Notes: a model not told the origin generated them from the sequence alone. Shown: positions 49,478-60,437, counted from the first letter of the stretch. The stretch: DNA of 64,000 nucleotides from Malachius bipustulatus (GCA_910589415.1 OU342637.1:30658162-30722161), one strand, 5' to 3'. Made by a program: numbers and translations.

Positions 49478-51175
49478 TCAATTTACCAATATTTCCTCAA
49501 ATTTATACACTACTGTTTCTTTTGCATGGTTTCTTTTTTTTAAATGTCTGTTGAAAGTACTTTTTCGCCTCGTTTCATATGAACATTCATCACATCTGTA
49601 CACTTCAGCTTCTTTTGCATGTTTACATTCACAATGCCTGGCAAATCGACGTTTACTTGTTGTTTCGTAAGAGCATTCGTGACATTTGTACACTTCTGCT
49701 TCTGTTGCATTCGATTGTTTAAAATGAACACGTTTAAAATGTTTTACCAAGTAAGCTTTTAATCCGGTTTTATACGCACATTCGTTACATTTGTACACTT
49801 CAATAAGTTTTGAATGTTTACATTTACATTTAGAATGTTGGGGCAAAATTGTCTCGAAAGAACATTCTCGACACTTGTACCCTTCGGCATCTTTTGAATG
49901 TCTCCATTTATAATGTCTGTTCAAGCAATATTTAACTTTTGTTTTGTAAGAACAGTCCTGGCATTCGTACACTTCAGCATCATCCCTATGTTTCTGTTTA
50001 TAATGTCTGGGCAAATCACTTATATGAAGTGTTTCATAAGAACATTTGTCACATTTGTACACTTTTGCTTCTGTTGCGCAATGTTTACAATGTTTTGTAA
50101 AATGATCTTTATTTTTTGTTTTGTAAGAACATTGTTGACATTTATACACTTCCGTAAGGCTTGAATGTTTTGTTTTATAATGAGAGGTCAGATTACTTTT
50201 AATTTTTGTTTCATAAGAGCATTCCTGACATTTATACACTTCTGCATCTTCCGCATGTTTATATTTATAATGATGGGTAAAATTGGCCTTAATTCTCGTT
50301 TCATAAGAACATTTCTCGCATTTGAACACGTTTGCATCTTTTGAATGTTTACATGTATAATGCAGGTCCAAACAAGTTTTAACTCTTGTTTTGTAAGAGC
50401 AATCCTGGCATTTGTATACTTCAGCATCCTTCCTATGTTTATGTTTATAATGTTTGATAAAATTACTTTTCCATATTGTTTCAAATGAACATTCAGTACA
50501 CTTGAACACTTCTGCTTCTGTCACATGTTTATGTTTAAAGTGTCTGTTCAAAGCACATTTATGTTTCGTTGTAAAAGAACATTTCCAACAATTGTACATT
50601 TTAACATGTTCTGCATGAACGTTTTTACAATGTACAACAAAGTTACGTTTAATTCCAGTTTTATAACTACATTCCTGACATTTGTACACTTCAGTTTCAG
50701 AACATCGTTTATGTTTGTGTTCATAATGCTGGAGGTAATTACTTTTTCCATTTGTTTTAAAAGGACAATGGGCACAGTTATACTTCACCAGTTTTTCACT
50801 TTCACTCCCCAAAACGCAATTCAAGTCAACAAAGTCACCTTCGTCAAGTCCAGCACCAGCACCAGCACTACTCGTCCCTGCGATCAGCTCCCATACCGGC
50901 TTATGCTCCTCAACCACAATCTCTTCTTTCGGGGCTTCATCAGATTCGACTTTATGGAAGTCACGGTGCGAGTCGTCTTGTTCCTTTTTTATGAAGCACA
51001 GTGGAAAAGTATTCTCGGAATAATTGTTCAACTGAGAGGTTTGATCGCAATGCCAATCATGCTGTTCCTTTTCACATTTTACCTTTGAGGAGAGTAGTAA
51101 GGAGTCTTCAAACTTGTCATCTTCTGGGTCGGTTTTAATAATTATCTTCTTATCGATTTCCTCTGAACTCATCAT
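49478..51175 (-). CDS. C2H2 zinc-finger protein 2 (intact paralogue)
   Basis: An intronless frame of 565 residues. The acidic N-terminus contains IKTD, VKCE and IKKE motifs and the block EEHKPVWELIAG, which matches EDHKPGWEQLTG of the protein at 2368-3435. Fourteen C2H2 fingers of the form VYKCxECSYET follow at about 30-residue spacing. The eighth (HFTKHCKHC) and eleventh (ILPQHSKCKCKH) have altered histidine spacing and may fold poorly. The frame ends in an aborted fifteenth finger (VYKFEEILVN). The fingers are more diverged from each other than in gene 1, so this copy has not been homogenised recently. Probably a nuclear DNA-binding protein; the target is unknown. Confidence 0.9.
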   Translation of the reverse strand: MMSSEEIDKKIIIKTDPEDDKFEDSLLLSSKVKCEKEQHDWHCDQTSQLNNYSENTFPLCFIKKEQDDSHRDFHKVESDEAPKEEIVVEEHKPVWELIAGTSSAGAGAGLDEGDFVDLNCVLGSESEKLVKYNCAHCPFKTNGKSNYLQHYEHKHKRCSETEVYKCQECSYKTGIKRNFVVHCKNVHAEHVKMYNCWKCSFTTKHKCALNRHFKHKHVTEAEVFKCTECSFETIWKSNFIKHYKHKHRKDAEVYKCQDCSYKTRVKTCLDLHYTCKHSKDANVFKCEKCSYETRIKANFTHHYKYKHAEDAEVYKCQECSYETKIKSNLTSHYKTKHSSLTEVYKCQQCSYKTKNKDHFTKHCKHCATEAKVYKCDKCSYETLHISDLPRHYKQKHRDDAEVYECQDCSYKTKVKYCLNRHYKWRHSKDAEGYKCRECSFETILPQHSKCKCKHSKLIEVYKCNECAYKTGLKAYLVKHFKRVHFKQSNATEAEVYKCHECSYETTSKRRFARHCECKHAKEAEVYRCDECSYETRRKSTFNRHLKKRNHAKETVVYKFEEILVN

Positions 51176-51439
51176 GTTAATTTGGCTTTCAAAAAATCAA
51201 ACATCCGTATATTACATTATTATTACTAATTTATTGATAAACAAAATAAAAAAAATTCAATATTAAGTCATTTTGGAGAGGTTATTTTCTTAATTGATAA
51301 AAATGACAAATGACATTTACAGTGATGACGTGTGACGTGTGACGTAGTAACATATGTGTCACATGTCACATTATATTGGTAGACCCAAAAAGAAATAACT
51401 AGGAGAGGGAGAGGAGTTACTGGAAATGGATAGATTGGC
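51176..51439. other. Upstream region of zinc-finger gene 2
   Basis: Presumed promoter of the minus-strand zinc-finger gene, with GTGACGTGTGACGTGTGACG repeats near 51325-51350. From about 51410 it resembles 11870-11897. Confidence 0.45.
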
Positions 51440-51879
51440 TAGGGTACCTGTATTACCGACACTGAAGCTTAATAGGGTGGCGCATTTTAATTCTCACAAA
51501 AAGTTGGAAAAAATGTTGGGAACGTATAAAGTGTCTTAAAATCCAAACAATTCGGTTTTAAGTCAGCGTATTTTCTAAAAATCGTATATTATTATGGTCC
51601 TCTATCCATTTTTATTCTATTACTGGGATATTAAAAATTATACCGAATACTAAAGCCTACAGCTTCGTAGACCCTATAGACTAGTAGTAATATGTTTTTA
51701 ATACCCTCTGAAATATGATTTATCTCGTTTTCTATTCATGTGAATAACGTTTTGTTTCATTTTTCAAACTTTGCCTTTTTACACTTTTGATACCTACAAA
51801 CAATCTCCATGTCAAGTAAACGTCAACGTGTGAATGCGCTATCCTAGTAAGCGTCAGTGTCGGTAGTACAGGTATCCTT
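51440..51879. mobile_element. 440-bp composite MITE (hAT palindrome carrying an inner element)
   Basis: Outer arms TAGGGTACCTGTATTACCGA and near complement, flanked by AGATTGGC (51432-51439) and AAATTGGC (51880-51887). The inner element, with GGGTGGCGCATT and AATGCGCTATCC ends and bordering TA, occupies the loop. Same composite design as 11079-11531. Confidence 0.8.
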
Positions 51880-51887
51880 AAATTGGC

Positions 51888-52585
51888 AACAGTACAGCGA
51901 CCTCCTCCAATTTTGCACGAACCAATAATACAACACAATAAAACTAAAAATAAATCGTAGCAAGTGAAGTGATTCGTGTGAAAAACCGCAAATTATAATT
52001 TAACTCAGATTTTTATTGAATCAAAAATTAATATTCTTAGAAACTAATATGCAGTTTCATAACATTTAGATCTGATCTTGGATTAAAAAACGTCTATCTG
52101 ATCAATGATAAATGCTTTATAAGACCATTTTTATATTATTTTCTAGTATTGATATTTTAGAAGGCTAGACCAATGACTTGTGTATTGGCTAGTGGGTACG
52201 GCTTGTGTGCCGGCTAAGATTAGTTCATGCCAGGCTGATAGAGGGCGCTATTTTGATGGCAATATTCTATTCCAGATTAACTCCTCTTTTAGTTAATTCT
52301 CCTTGGAAAAAACCGAAAGACAGTGGGTGGCCAAGCAGCTGCGTGCTGTGCTGTGACCACCAGAAAGGTCTTGGAAATGGTAGGCTGATAATCTGATAGG
52401 CTGGTAGGCGCATAAAACATAACAAAACGAAGGCAGCAGGCAGAGGCAGAAGTGGCCTTAGGCCTTAGGTAGCAGGGCAGAAACCAAGAACTAATTTACA
52501 AAAAATTATATCGCAGCTGGCCAAGTGCACGAAGGTGTGTAAGCCATTATCAAGAAGAAGAAGTACCAACAAATCAACCTACAAA
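51888..52585. other. Repeat-derived intergenic DNA
   Basis: The first 50 bp match the flank of the MITE at 11898-11960. The rest is AT-rich and then more mixed (52150-52560), ending in an AAGAAGAAGAAG run like those near 41080 and 26480, possibly SINE tails. No gene is supported. Confidence 0.45.
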
Positions 52586-53682
52586 CAAATACGCTAAAAT
52601 AATAATACCGGACACTCCTATACCTATAGCAAATACGCTAAAATAATAATACCGGACACTCCTATACCTATAGCCTATAGCATTGCAACAGGTTGCGTCC
52701 ATTTTAGCAGCGCCGCCAAGCATGAACTGGGGACACTAAAAATTAAATTTGGTGAAACATAGCGGGAGTTTTAAATATCATCGCTGAATAGAAAATCTCT
52801 TAAAATTAATTAGACGGAATAGACGGAGGAAATTGGGACGAAGAATTATAATACAACAATAAACAACAAAGTTTTCAATATGTTTATTATATTAACAATA
52901 ATTAACTACTATTACACACAATATTATTAATATCTTTAGGTATGAATATTTCAAAAAGATTGAATCGCTATATACCTATAAGTGTGAGCCTTTTATTTGC
53001 CGCAATTCCAATAATGTGCTTCCTTGCAGCTTTAAAGGTCTATTATTTGCTGGATTAACAAAATTTTCCTCTTTGAAATAATCAGTAGGTACAAAATAAT
53101 AAAGTGAGAAATCGGCTTTGACACTCCACACTTTTTCAAACTTTCGTCACTCATCGATGTTATTATAACCTATTGCTTGTTCCTATTTCCATCAGCATAG
53201 TTATAAAATATTAATAAGTTTATTTACGCGTCTTCTAAAGTTAACTTTATACATAATTCTTTATTCCTGCGCTTGGAACACCGTGGAAAGATCTGGACAT
53301 GCTTAACAATCCATAGTCGGAGCAACCGCACACAGCACACAGCACATATTTTCCAGACATAATACCTATGTTCACTTTAATACAGCGGTACATTATAAAT
53401 GCCTATTTAACTGGTACCCAACAAAATTATCCGCTGATATAATGCTTTGAGAGTAACTTTAAATTGAAATTATACTTGAAACTAAAACGTTCAATTACTA
53501 ATGACAAATTAATAATTATGATTGACTGCAGCTGTCAAAAACCGTGAAAAGTTACCTAACTTTGAATTTAAAAACAGCTTTAGTGTCCCCAGTTCCTGCA
53601 TGAGGGCGCTGGCGCTGTAAAAATGGACGGAGGACGGAGGTTTTGAGAGGAAGTGACCGGTATTAATATTTTAAGGTATTTG
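52586..53682. mobile_element. Best-preserved copy of the 7-bp-TSD TIR element
   Basis: Ends CAAATACGCTAAAATAATAA and (inverted) CAAATACCTTAAAATATTAA, with 7-bp duplications CTACAAA (52579-52585 and 53683-53689). The first 44 bp are repeated in tandem at the left end. The inverted similarity continues inward for over 100 bp (for example GAACTGGGGACACTAAA at the left and its complement near 53580). About 1.1 kb, with no coding capacity. This copy serves as the reference for the two nested copies at 3758-11582. Confidence 0.85.
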
Positions 53683-53803
53683 CTACAAACAACAAACAAC
53701 CACAGAAAGGTCAAAATAGAATTTTGAGATAAACGAAAAACGAAGGAATGTATTTTTGTTACAAAGTAAAAAAATACCCACGGACATGACGTTTTAAATG
53801 TAA

Positions 53804-54156
53804 TGTTAAGGCCAACCTTTATTTAGTTTTCATAAAATCATTTATGATTATTAGAATCTAAGAATTATTCCAACAACAATTTGTTAGACGCGACAACGTC
53901 GCAACAAGTATACCTATACCAAACCTGCGTCTGTCTCCCACCTGAAGGGATGAGAAGAGGGAAAATGAAATGTAAGAGGGATTCGAGAATAAACCTTTAA
54001 CCAGTAAACACGTCCTTATTATTATTCTGTGAAAACTAAACTTAGAGTCGTGAAGTACAATTACTAACTATTTTATTGCTTTCAAAATTTAAATAAAGTA
54101 ACCAGCCCAAATCAAGATTACTAGATCATTTCATGATCATTCCACAAATCAATTCA
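53804..54156 (+). repeat. 5' LTR of the BEL/Pao element
   Basis: Begins TGTTAAGG and ends CAATTCA. It contains the plus-strand promoter and polyadenylation regions, including an AATAAA-like hexamer in GAGAATAAACC. Confidence 0.93.
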
Positions 54157-54169
54157 TGGTCCTTCGAGC
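54157..54169 (+). promoter_or_regulatory. Primer-binding site of the BEL/Pao element
   Basis: TGGTCCTTCGAGC directly follows the LTR and starts with TGG, the complement of a tRNA CCA end. The priming tRNA was not identified. Confidence 0.7.
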
Positions 54170-54375
54170 AGATTTCGTGTCGAGAAATCAACATTAAACA
54201 AAATACCTACAAGAAAGCAAGAAAACTACGAGTTATAAAAAGTTACAATCTACAGTCTGGAGTTGAGAAAGGCTACAATCAATTAGTCTGGAGTCGAGGT
54301 ACTATATTTTATTCCTTTATTACTATTTCCATTTGCCGATTTATTCCTGTTTATTACTTTTAAATTTGTGTCAAA

Positions 54376-57300
54376 ATGAGTGAAACAGAATTAAAAACTA
54401 AAAGAAAAATCATTAAATCGCATTTAACAAAATTTACTAACCATTTTGAAACTGTAACTAAGCAAACAGAAATTACTGAAAAAGACAAAGTACAAATAGA
54501 AATAAAATTTGAAAAGATTGTTCAGTTGTGGGATGAATTTGCAGACGTACAGTATCAGTTGGACGTTTTAGCAGAAGAAATAGATTCTAAGGAGAGAGAA
54601 ACCTTTGAGAAAAATTATTATGATATAGTTACTGACGTAAACATATTTCTTAGACCTGTTGTAGAAAACATTTCAGCCGCATCTTCTGAAGCTAGTAGTA
54701 CTCGTAACTCAAATCAAGAATTTGTTAAGCTCCCTCCAATCAAACTTGCCACCTTTGAAGGGAACTATTCTACTTGGCTAGAATTTAAAGATACCTTTTT
54801 GGCTTTGGTTGACAAAAATCAATCATTGAATAGTATTCAAAAATTTTATTATTTAAAATCCTCTCTAGGTAACGAAGCTGCTCAATTAATCAAATCAATA
54901 GAGGTCTCAGCTAGTAATTATGCTATTGCATGGCAAATTCTATTAGACAGATATGAAAACAAAAAGTTGATTATCCATAATCATATTCGAGCCATTTTTG
55001 AGCAACATTCAATTATTAAGGAATCTAGTATCGAGTTGAGAAATCTATATGACAACACTACAAAACATTTGAGAGTTTTGAAAAATCTGGGAGAACAAGT
55101 AGATTCGTGGGATAGGTTAATAATTTACATTATTTGTAATAAATTTGATATGATCACAAGACGTGAGTGGGAGTCATATAAATATAAGGCAGATTTGCCA
55201 ACTATGGATGATTTAAATACATTTTTAAAATACAAGTGTGACATATTAGAAAAACTAGAATTGACAAAAACTGAAAGACAAAAATATAATTATTATGAAA
55301 ACAGTTCTCAGTCGAACTTCAATAAAGGTAAGAATTATTCATACAATAAAAAATATTCGAACAGTTTTGCAGCAACGACTAGTAATAATAATAGTGGCTA
55401 TAAACATTCGAGGTGTGTATTTTGTGAAAATACTGATCATTTTATTCATCAATGTAAAGATTTTATAAACTTAAATGTAGAAGAGAGAATCATTGCAACA
55501 AAAAACAAACAATTGTGCTTTAATTGCCTTCGTGATAATCATAATTCGTGGAATTGTTTAAATAAATTTAAATGTTTAAAATGTGGTAAGAAGCATCATA
55601 CTTTGTTACACATTAATATTAAGGAAGGGGAGATGTCGAGTTATAATAATTCAAGGTCGTATACTCCTGAAAATTCGCCAACAGATCGATGCGTAAAAGT
55701 AACAGCTGCAGGTGCAGGCTGCTCGTCTGACTCTAGACGAGGGGATGGGGTAGCATTAGCATCAGCATCTCGCTCGCACTCGCAATCGGTGATGCAATAT
55801 CCTAAAGAAAACCAAAACCAACGTGAAAATACTAAAACCAAAAATACTACAACTGCGACTTCAATCAACAATCATACCTTCGAGCATTGCCCTGTTGCCG
55901 GGTTGCCAAATAATAATTTAGAATCCCAAGTCTTATTATCTACAGCAGTAATAAAATTAAAGATAGGTGATAGAGAATACTTCTGTCGTGCGTTATTGGA
56001 CAGTGGATCGCAAAGTCATTTTATTACTGATGAATTATGTGATAAACTACAATTAGAGCGCACCAAAATAAATCATGTTGTGAAAGGTGTAGGAAAAATC
56101 CTGACAAATATAACAAATGAAGTTAATGTAACAATTAATTCAGTATACAATGATTTTAGTATGGATCTCAAATGCTTAGTAATTCCCCAGATTACTGACA
56201 AATTACCTATTAAATCATTTAAGAGAAATATTATCTCTATTCCTGAAGAGTTCAAGTTAGCTGATCCGAGTTTCAATAGTAGTGGGAATATAGATATTTT
56301 ATTAGGTTCTACCGTATTTTGGTCAGTTTTATGTCGAGATCAAGTTAGTATTGGCGATCATTTACCTAAACTACAAAATACAAAATTAGGTTGGGTGATT
56401 GCAGGCAGTCTATCATTATGTACTACGATAAAAATGGAATCTTCTTCAGTTAGTTGTTTAACTCTAAATGAAAATCTTGATGAGAAACTAACTAAATTTT
56501 GGGAACTTGAAGAAGTGAACAATAAAATCAAATTTTTAACAGAATCGGAAAAGTATTGTGAAGAGCATTTTTTGAAAACATATAAACGAAATGAGCAAAG
56601 GAGATTTATTGTAAATATTCCATTTAAAAACAATTTAAGTGAATTAGGAAACTCTTATGAGACGGCTCTTTATAGATTTCAATCGCTAGAGAAAAAACTA
56701 AATAAAAATTCTAATCTTAAAAGGGATTATATTAAATTTATGGATGAATACAAAAGCTTGGGTCATATGACGGAAGTTGTAAATAATGAAGAAAATAAAT
56801 CGATAGGATACTACCTACCACATCACGCCGTCATAAAACAAGAATCATTGACAAGTAAGTGTAGAGTCGTGTTTAATGCTTCTGAAAAAACTGATACAGG
56901 CTTATCTTTAAACGATACTCAATTTTGTGGTCCCTCATTACAACAGGACTTATTCAACATATTGTGTAGATTTCGCATGTACAATTATTGTATTTCTGCT
57001 GACATTAGCAAAATGTACAGGCAAATACTTATTGATGAAAACCAAAAACAATACCAAAAAATTTTGTGGAGACCAGATGATACTCAAACAATAAAAACAT
57101 ATAAATTGAATACTGTGACTTATGGAACTGCATCGGCACCATATTTAGCCATACGATGTCTGATACAATTGAGTGAAGAAAACAAATCAAAATTTCCTGA
57201 GGCATGCAAAATAATAAACAATTCTTTCTATGTAGACGACTTATTAATGGGTGTAAATTCTAGAGATCAGGCGGTACGACTTCAAAGAGAAGTTACAGAA

Positions 57301-59790
57301 ATATTAGAAAGTGCAGGTTTTGAGTTGAGAAAGTGGATGTGTAATGATGAAAATATTTTAAAGAAACTCAAAGTAAATAACGATCTTGAAGTTAGTGTAC
57401 TTCGTATAGGGGAAAACGAACTAAGTAAAACTTTAGGTATTTATTGGAACTCCAATCAAGATTCAATACAATTTTCAATTAAACATATGTCATGTGTAGA
57501 TGTTATAACAAAGAGAAACATTCTTTCTATAATATGTCAAATATTCGACCCTCTTGGGTTATTGGGTCCAGTTATTATATGTGCAAAGCTAATTATACAA
57601 GAGTTGTGGAAATCAAAGATAGGATGGGATACTCCAGTTCCAGCCGAGATTCTTACGAAATGGAATTTATTTCGCAATCAATTAGGTGTGTTAACAGAAT
57701 TTAGGATTCCTAGACAAGTTACAATATCACAATATATAGAGTTAGAAATGCATGGATTCTGTGACGCCAGTGAAAGAGCTTACGGAGCATGTATTTATAT
57801 GAGGTGTAAAATATCTAATAACAAATTTGTTGCAAATTTACTTTGCGCAAAGAGTCGTGTAGCGTCATTAAAATCAATCAGCTTACCGAGACTAGAACTC
57901 TGTGGAGCAGTACTACTTGCTAATTTAGTAAAGAAAACCTTAGATGCTTTAGATTTAAATGTCAACAATATTTTCTATTGGACTGATTCGACTATAGTTT
58001 TAGCCTGGATAAGAGGTAGTCCGAGCAAGTACAAGTGTTTTATAGCTAACAGAATTAGTGAGATTCAATCTCTTACAAATGTCAACGAGTGGAATCATGT
58101 CAGCACACAACATAACCCAGCAGATTTGATTTCTAGAGGTACTAGTCCTGACAAACTTCGAAACTGTAGCTTGTGGTGGCATGGTCCAGAGTGGTTTTTA
58201 AAGGATAAAAATCGATGGAATATAGAGAACTTTACTATTAATAACAGTGAGATACCCGAACAACGCAAAACTTGTGTATACATTGCTGTAAATAGTTATG
58301 AATTTATTTTAGAATTAATTAAAAAATACTCCAAACTAAACAAATTGATTCGTGTAGTAGCTTATGTTTTACGATTTATTTCAAATGCAAAGGTAACCAA
58401 AATATTGAGACAGAATGGTCCTTTAAATCCTGACGAATTAGAAAATGCAATTAATACTCTGATAAAGCAAATACAAAAACAAAATTTCTCTCAAGAATAT
58501 GCAAATTTATCTAAGGGAAAGGATATTGAAAAGAACAGTAAACTTTCATGTTTAAATCCCTTTATTCATGATAATTTAATTAGAGTCGGTGGAAGATTAC
58601 AAAATTCACAGTTATCTTTTGAACAAAAGCACCCTATTATACTTCCAAAAAGCAATATGTTGACTGATCTAATTCTTAGAAATGAACACGAAAACCTTCT
58701 TCATTGTGGTGCTCAAATGATGCTTTATTCCATCAGACAAAAATATTGGCCAGTTGACGGTCGTAGATCCTGTAAGAAAATAATTAATCAATGTGTTGTA
58801 TGTTTTAAAGCAAAGCCAAAACCTTGTACATATTTAATGGGTAACTTACCTGATGTCAGAGTCCAAGTATTTAGTCCTTTTCAAAACGTTGGCGTGGACT
58901 ACGGTGGTCCCTTTTTGGTGAGAAATAAACCTTATAGAGGAGCGAAGCTTGACAAAGTTTTTATTTGTCTCTTCGTGTGTATGTGCACAAAAGCTATTCA
59001 CATAGAGTTAGTGACTGGGCTGACTACTAAAGCCTTCATGTCTTGTCTTAGTAGATTTATAAGTAGGCGTGGCAAACCAACAAATATATACTCTGACAAC
59101 GGTTCAAACTTTGTGGGTTCAAAAAACGAATTAAATAAACTGTACGATTTTCTAAAAAGTAATTACGAAAACATTTCTGATCATTTGGCTAGTGAGAGAA
59201 TAAAATGGCATTTTATTCCTCCCAGGTCTCCAAATTTCGGGGGAATTTGGGAGGCAGGTATAAAAAGCGTAAAAACTCATCTTAAAAGAGTAGTAGGCAG
59301 TAACAGTTTCACTTATGAAGAGTTCTGTACCATTTTGATACGGATTGAGAGTATTTTAAACTCCCGTCCACTTTGCCCCTTGACACAAGACCCTGACGAC
59401 CTCACAGCGCTGACTCCAGCACACTTTTTAATTGGTAAATCATTGACTGCTGTCCCTGAAATAAACTTGCTGGATGTGCCAGAAAATCGTCTAGATAAAT
59501 TTCAACGTCTACAAGCAACAATTCAAAGATATTGGTCAAGATGGCAGCGCGAGTACCTGACTGATCTTCAAACCAGAAACAAATGGAAGCAAAATTCACA
59601 AAGTCTTTTGCAAATTGGAACCATGGTGCTTGTTAAGCACTCCGATTCAATCACCTTGGAATGGCAGCTAGGAAGAATCACTGCGATACATCCAGGAAAT
59701 GATGCTGTAATACGTGTAGTGGATATAAAAACTCGCTCAGGTGAAATACGGCGAGCCATTACCAATATTTGTGTTTTACCAATGGACTGA
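54376..59790 (+). CDS. BEL/Pao gag-pol polyprotein
   Basis: An 1,804-residue uninterrupted frame. A coiled-coil-rich gag (DUF1759 type) occupies the first 330 residues, followed by zinc knuckles (CVFCENTDHFIHQC, CFNCLRDNHNSWNC and CLKCGKKHH, about 345-410) and a Ser-rich linker. An aspartic protease follows with DSGS near 541, then a reverse transcriptase with YVDDLL near 952, the A17/RNase H region, an HHCC-type integrase zinc domain, and an integrase core with catalytic residues in VDYGGPF (about 1508), SDNGSN (about 1573) and GGIWEAG (about 1625). The C-terminus is a DUF5641-type domain. Gag and pol share one frame with no stop or slip, as in many BEL elements. All catalytic residues I could place are present. 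Confidence 0.93.
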   Translation: MSETELKTKRKIIKSHLTKFTNHFETVTKQTEITEKDKVQIEIKFEKIVQLWDEFADVQYQLDVLAEEIDSKERETFEKNYYDIVTDVNIFLRPVVENISAASSEASSTRNSNQEFVKLPPIKLATFEGNYSTWLEFKDTFLALVDKNQSLNSIQKFYYLKSSLGNEAAQLIKSIEVSASNYAIAWQILLDRYENKKLIIHNHIRAIFEQHSIIKESSIELRNLYDNTTKHLRVLKNLGEQVDSWDRLIIYIICNKFDMITRREWESYKYKADLPTMDDLNTFLKYKCDILEKLELTKTERQKYNYYENSSQSNFNKGKNYSYNKKYSNSFAATTSNNNSGYKHSRCVFCENTDHFIHQCKDFINLNVEERIIATKNKQLCFNCLRDNHNSWNCLNKFKCLKCGKKHHTLLHINIKEGEMSSYNNSRSYTPENSPTDRCVKVTAAGAGCSSDSRRGDGVALASASRSHSQSVMQYPKENQNQRENTKTKNTTTATSINNHTFEHCPVAGLPNNNLESQVLLSTAVIKLKIGDREYFCRALLDSGSQSHFITDELCDKLQLERTKINHVVKGVGKILTNITNEVNVTINSVYNDFSMDLKCLVIPQITDKLPIKSFKRNIISIPEEFKLADPSFNSSGNIDILLGSTVFWSVLCRDQVSIGDHLPKLQNTKLGWVIAGSLSLCTTIKMESSSVSCLTLNENLDEKLTKFWELEEVNNKIKFLTESEKYCEEHFLKTYKRNEQRRFIVNIPFKNNLSELGNSYETALYRFQSLEKKLNKNSNLKRDYIKFMDEYKSLGHMTEVVNNEENKSIGYYLPHHAVIKQESLTSKCRVVFNASEKTDTGLSLNDTQFCGPSLQQDLFNILCRFRMYNYCISADISKMYRQILIDENQKQYQKILWRPDDTQTIKTYKLNTVTYGTASAPYLAIRCLIQLSEENKSKFPEACKIINNSFYVDDLLMGVNSRDQAVRLQREVTEILESAGFELRKWMCNDENILKKLKVNNDLEVSVLRIGENELSKTLGIYWNSNQDSIQFSIKHMSCVDVITKRNILSIICQIFDPLGLLGPVIICAKLIIQELWKSKIGWDTPVPAEILTKWNLFRNQLGVLTEFRIPRQVTISQYIELEMHGFCDASERAYGACIYMRCKISNNKFVANLLCAKSRVASLKSISLPRLELCGAVLLANLVKKTLDALDLNVNNIFYWTDSTIVLAWIRGSPSKYKCFIANRISEIQSLTNVNEWNHVSTQHNPADLISRGTSPDKLRNCSLWWHGPEWFLKDKNRWNIENFTINNSEIPEQRKTCVYIAVNSYEFILELIKKYSKLNKLIRVVAYVLRFISNAKVTKILRQNGPLNPDELENAINTLIKQIQKQNFSQEYANLSKGKDIEKNSKLSCLNPFIHDNLIRVGGRLQNSQLSFEQKHPIILPKSNMLTDLILRNEHENLLHCGAQMMLYSIRQKYWPVDGRRSCKKIINQCVVCFKAKPKPCTYLMGNLPDVRVQVFSPFQNVGVDYGGPFLVRNKPYRGAKLDKVFICLFVCMCTKAIHIELVTGLTTKAFMSCLSRFISRRGKPTNIYSDNGSNFVGSKNELNKLYDFLKSNYENISDHLASERIKWHFIPPRSPNFGGIWEAGIKSVKTHLKRVVGSNSFTYEEFCTILIRIESILNSRPLCPLTQDPDDLTALTPAHFLIGKSLTAVPEINLLDVPENRLDKFQRLQATIQRYWSRWQREYLTDLQTRNKWKQNSQSLLQIGTMVLVKHSDSITLEWQLGRITAIHPGNDAVIRVVDIKTRSGEIRRAITNICVLPMD

Positions 59791-59806
59791 ATCAACAAAA
59801 TTAGTG

Positions 59807-60018
59807 TTGTGAATCTAAATGTTTATTTCTATTAGAACGAACTGATTAATTGGTCATTGTTGTGAATCTAAATGTTTATTTCTATTAGAACGAACTGATT
59901 AATTGGTCATTGTTGTGAATCTAAATGTTTATTTCTATTAGAACGAACTGATTAATTGGTTATTGTTGTGAATCTAAATGTTTATTTCTATTAGAACGAA
60001 CTGATTAATTGATTATTA
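59807..60018 (+). repeat. Four tandem 53-bp repeats between pol and the 3' LTR
   Basis: The unit starting TTGTGAATCTAAATG recurs at 59807, 59860, 59913 and 59966, exactly 53 bp apart and nearly identical. It lies in the element's 3' untranslated region, 17 bp after the pol stop. Confidence 0.92.
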
Positions 60019-60069
60019 ATAATTTATGTTATGTCTTTTCATATGTTGAAAAATGTTTGATACATTATT

Positions 60070-60084
60070 TCAAGGCGGCCAGTA
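60070..60084 (+). promoter_or_regulatory. Polypurine-tract region of the BEL/Pao element
   Basis: TCAAGGCGGCCAGTA immediately precedes the 3' LTR; an AGGCGGCCAGTA-type sequence is usual at this place in BEL/Pao elements. It should prime plus-strand DNA. Confidence 0.6.
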
Positions 60085-60437
60085 TGTTAAGGCCAACCTT
60101 TATTTAGTTTTCATAAAATCATTTATGATTATTAGAATCTAAGAATTATTCCAACAACAATTTGTTAGACGCGACAACGTCGCAACAAGTATACCTATAC
60201 CAAACCTGCGTCTGTCTCCCACCTGAAGGGATGAGAAGAGGGAAAATGAAATGTAAGAGGGATTCGAGAATAAACCTTTAACCAGTAAACACGTCCTTAT
60301 TATTATTCTGTGAAAACTAAACTTAGAGTCGTGAAGTACAATTACTAACTATTTTATTGCTTTCAAAATTTAAATAAAGTAACCAGCCCAAATCAAGATT
60401 ACTAGATCATTTCATGATCATTCCACAAATCAATTCA
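60085..60437 (+). repeat. 3' LTR of the BEL/Pao element
   Basis: Same length as, and apparently identical to, 53804-54156. Confidence 0.93.

Larger units (their letters stand above)
53804..60437 (+). mobile_element. BEL/Pao LTR retrotransposon, structurally complete
   Basis: Two 353-bp LTRs (53804-54156 and 60085-60437) appear identical by eye. The 5-bp target duplication TGTAA flanks the element (53799-53803 and 60438-60442). A primer-binding site follows the 5' LTR, one uninterrupted gag-pol frame occupies 54376-59790, and a purine-containing tract precedes the 3' LTR. Protease-RT-RNase H-integrase order and the DUF1759/DUF1758/A17 domain set place it in BEL/Pao. No envelope-like frame is present. 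Matching LTRs and the open frame point to a recent insertion. Confidence 0.95.
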
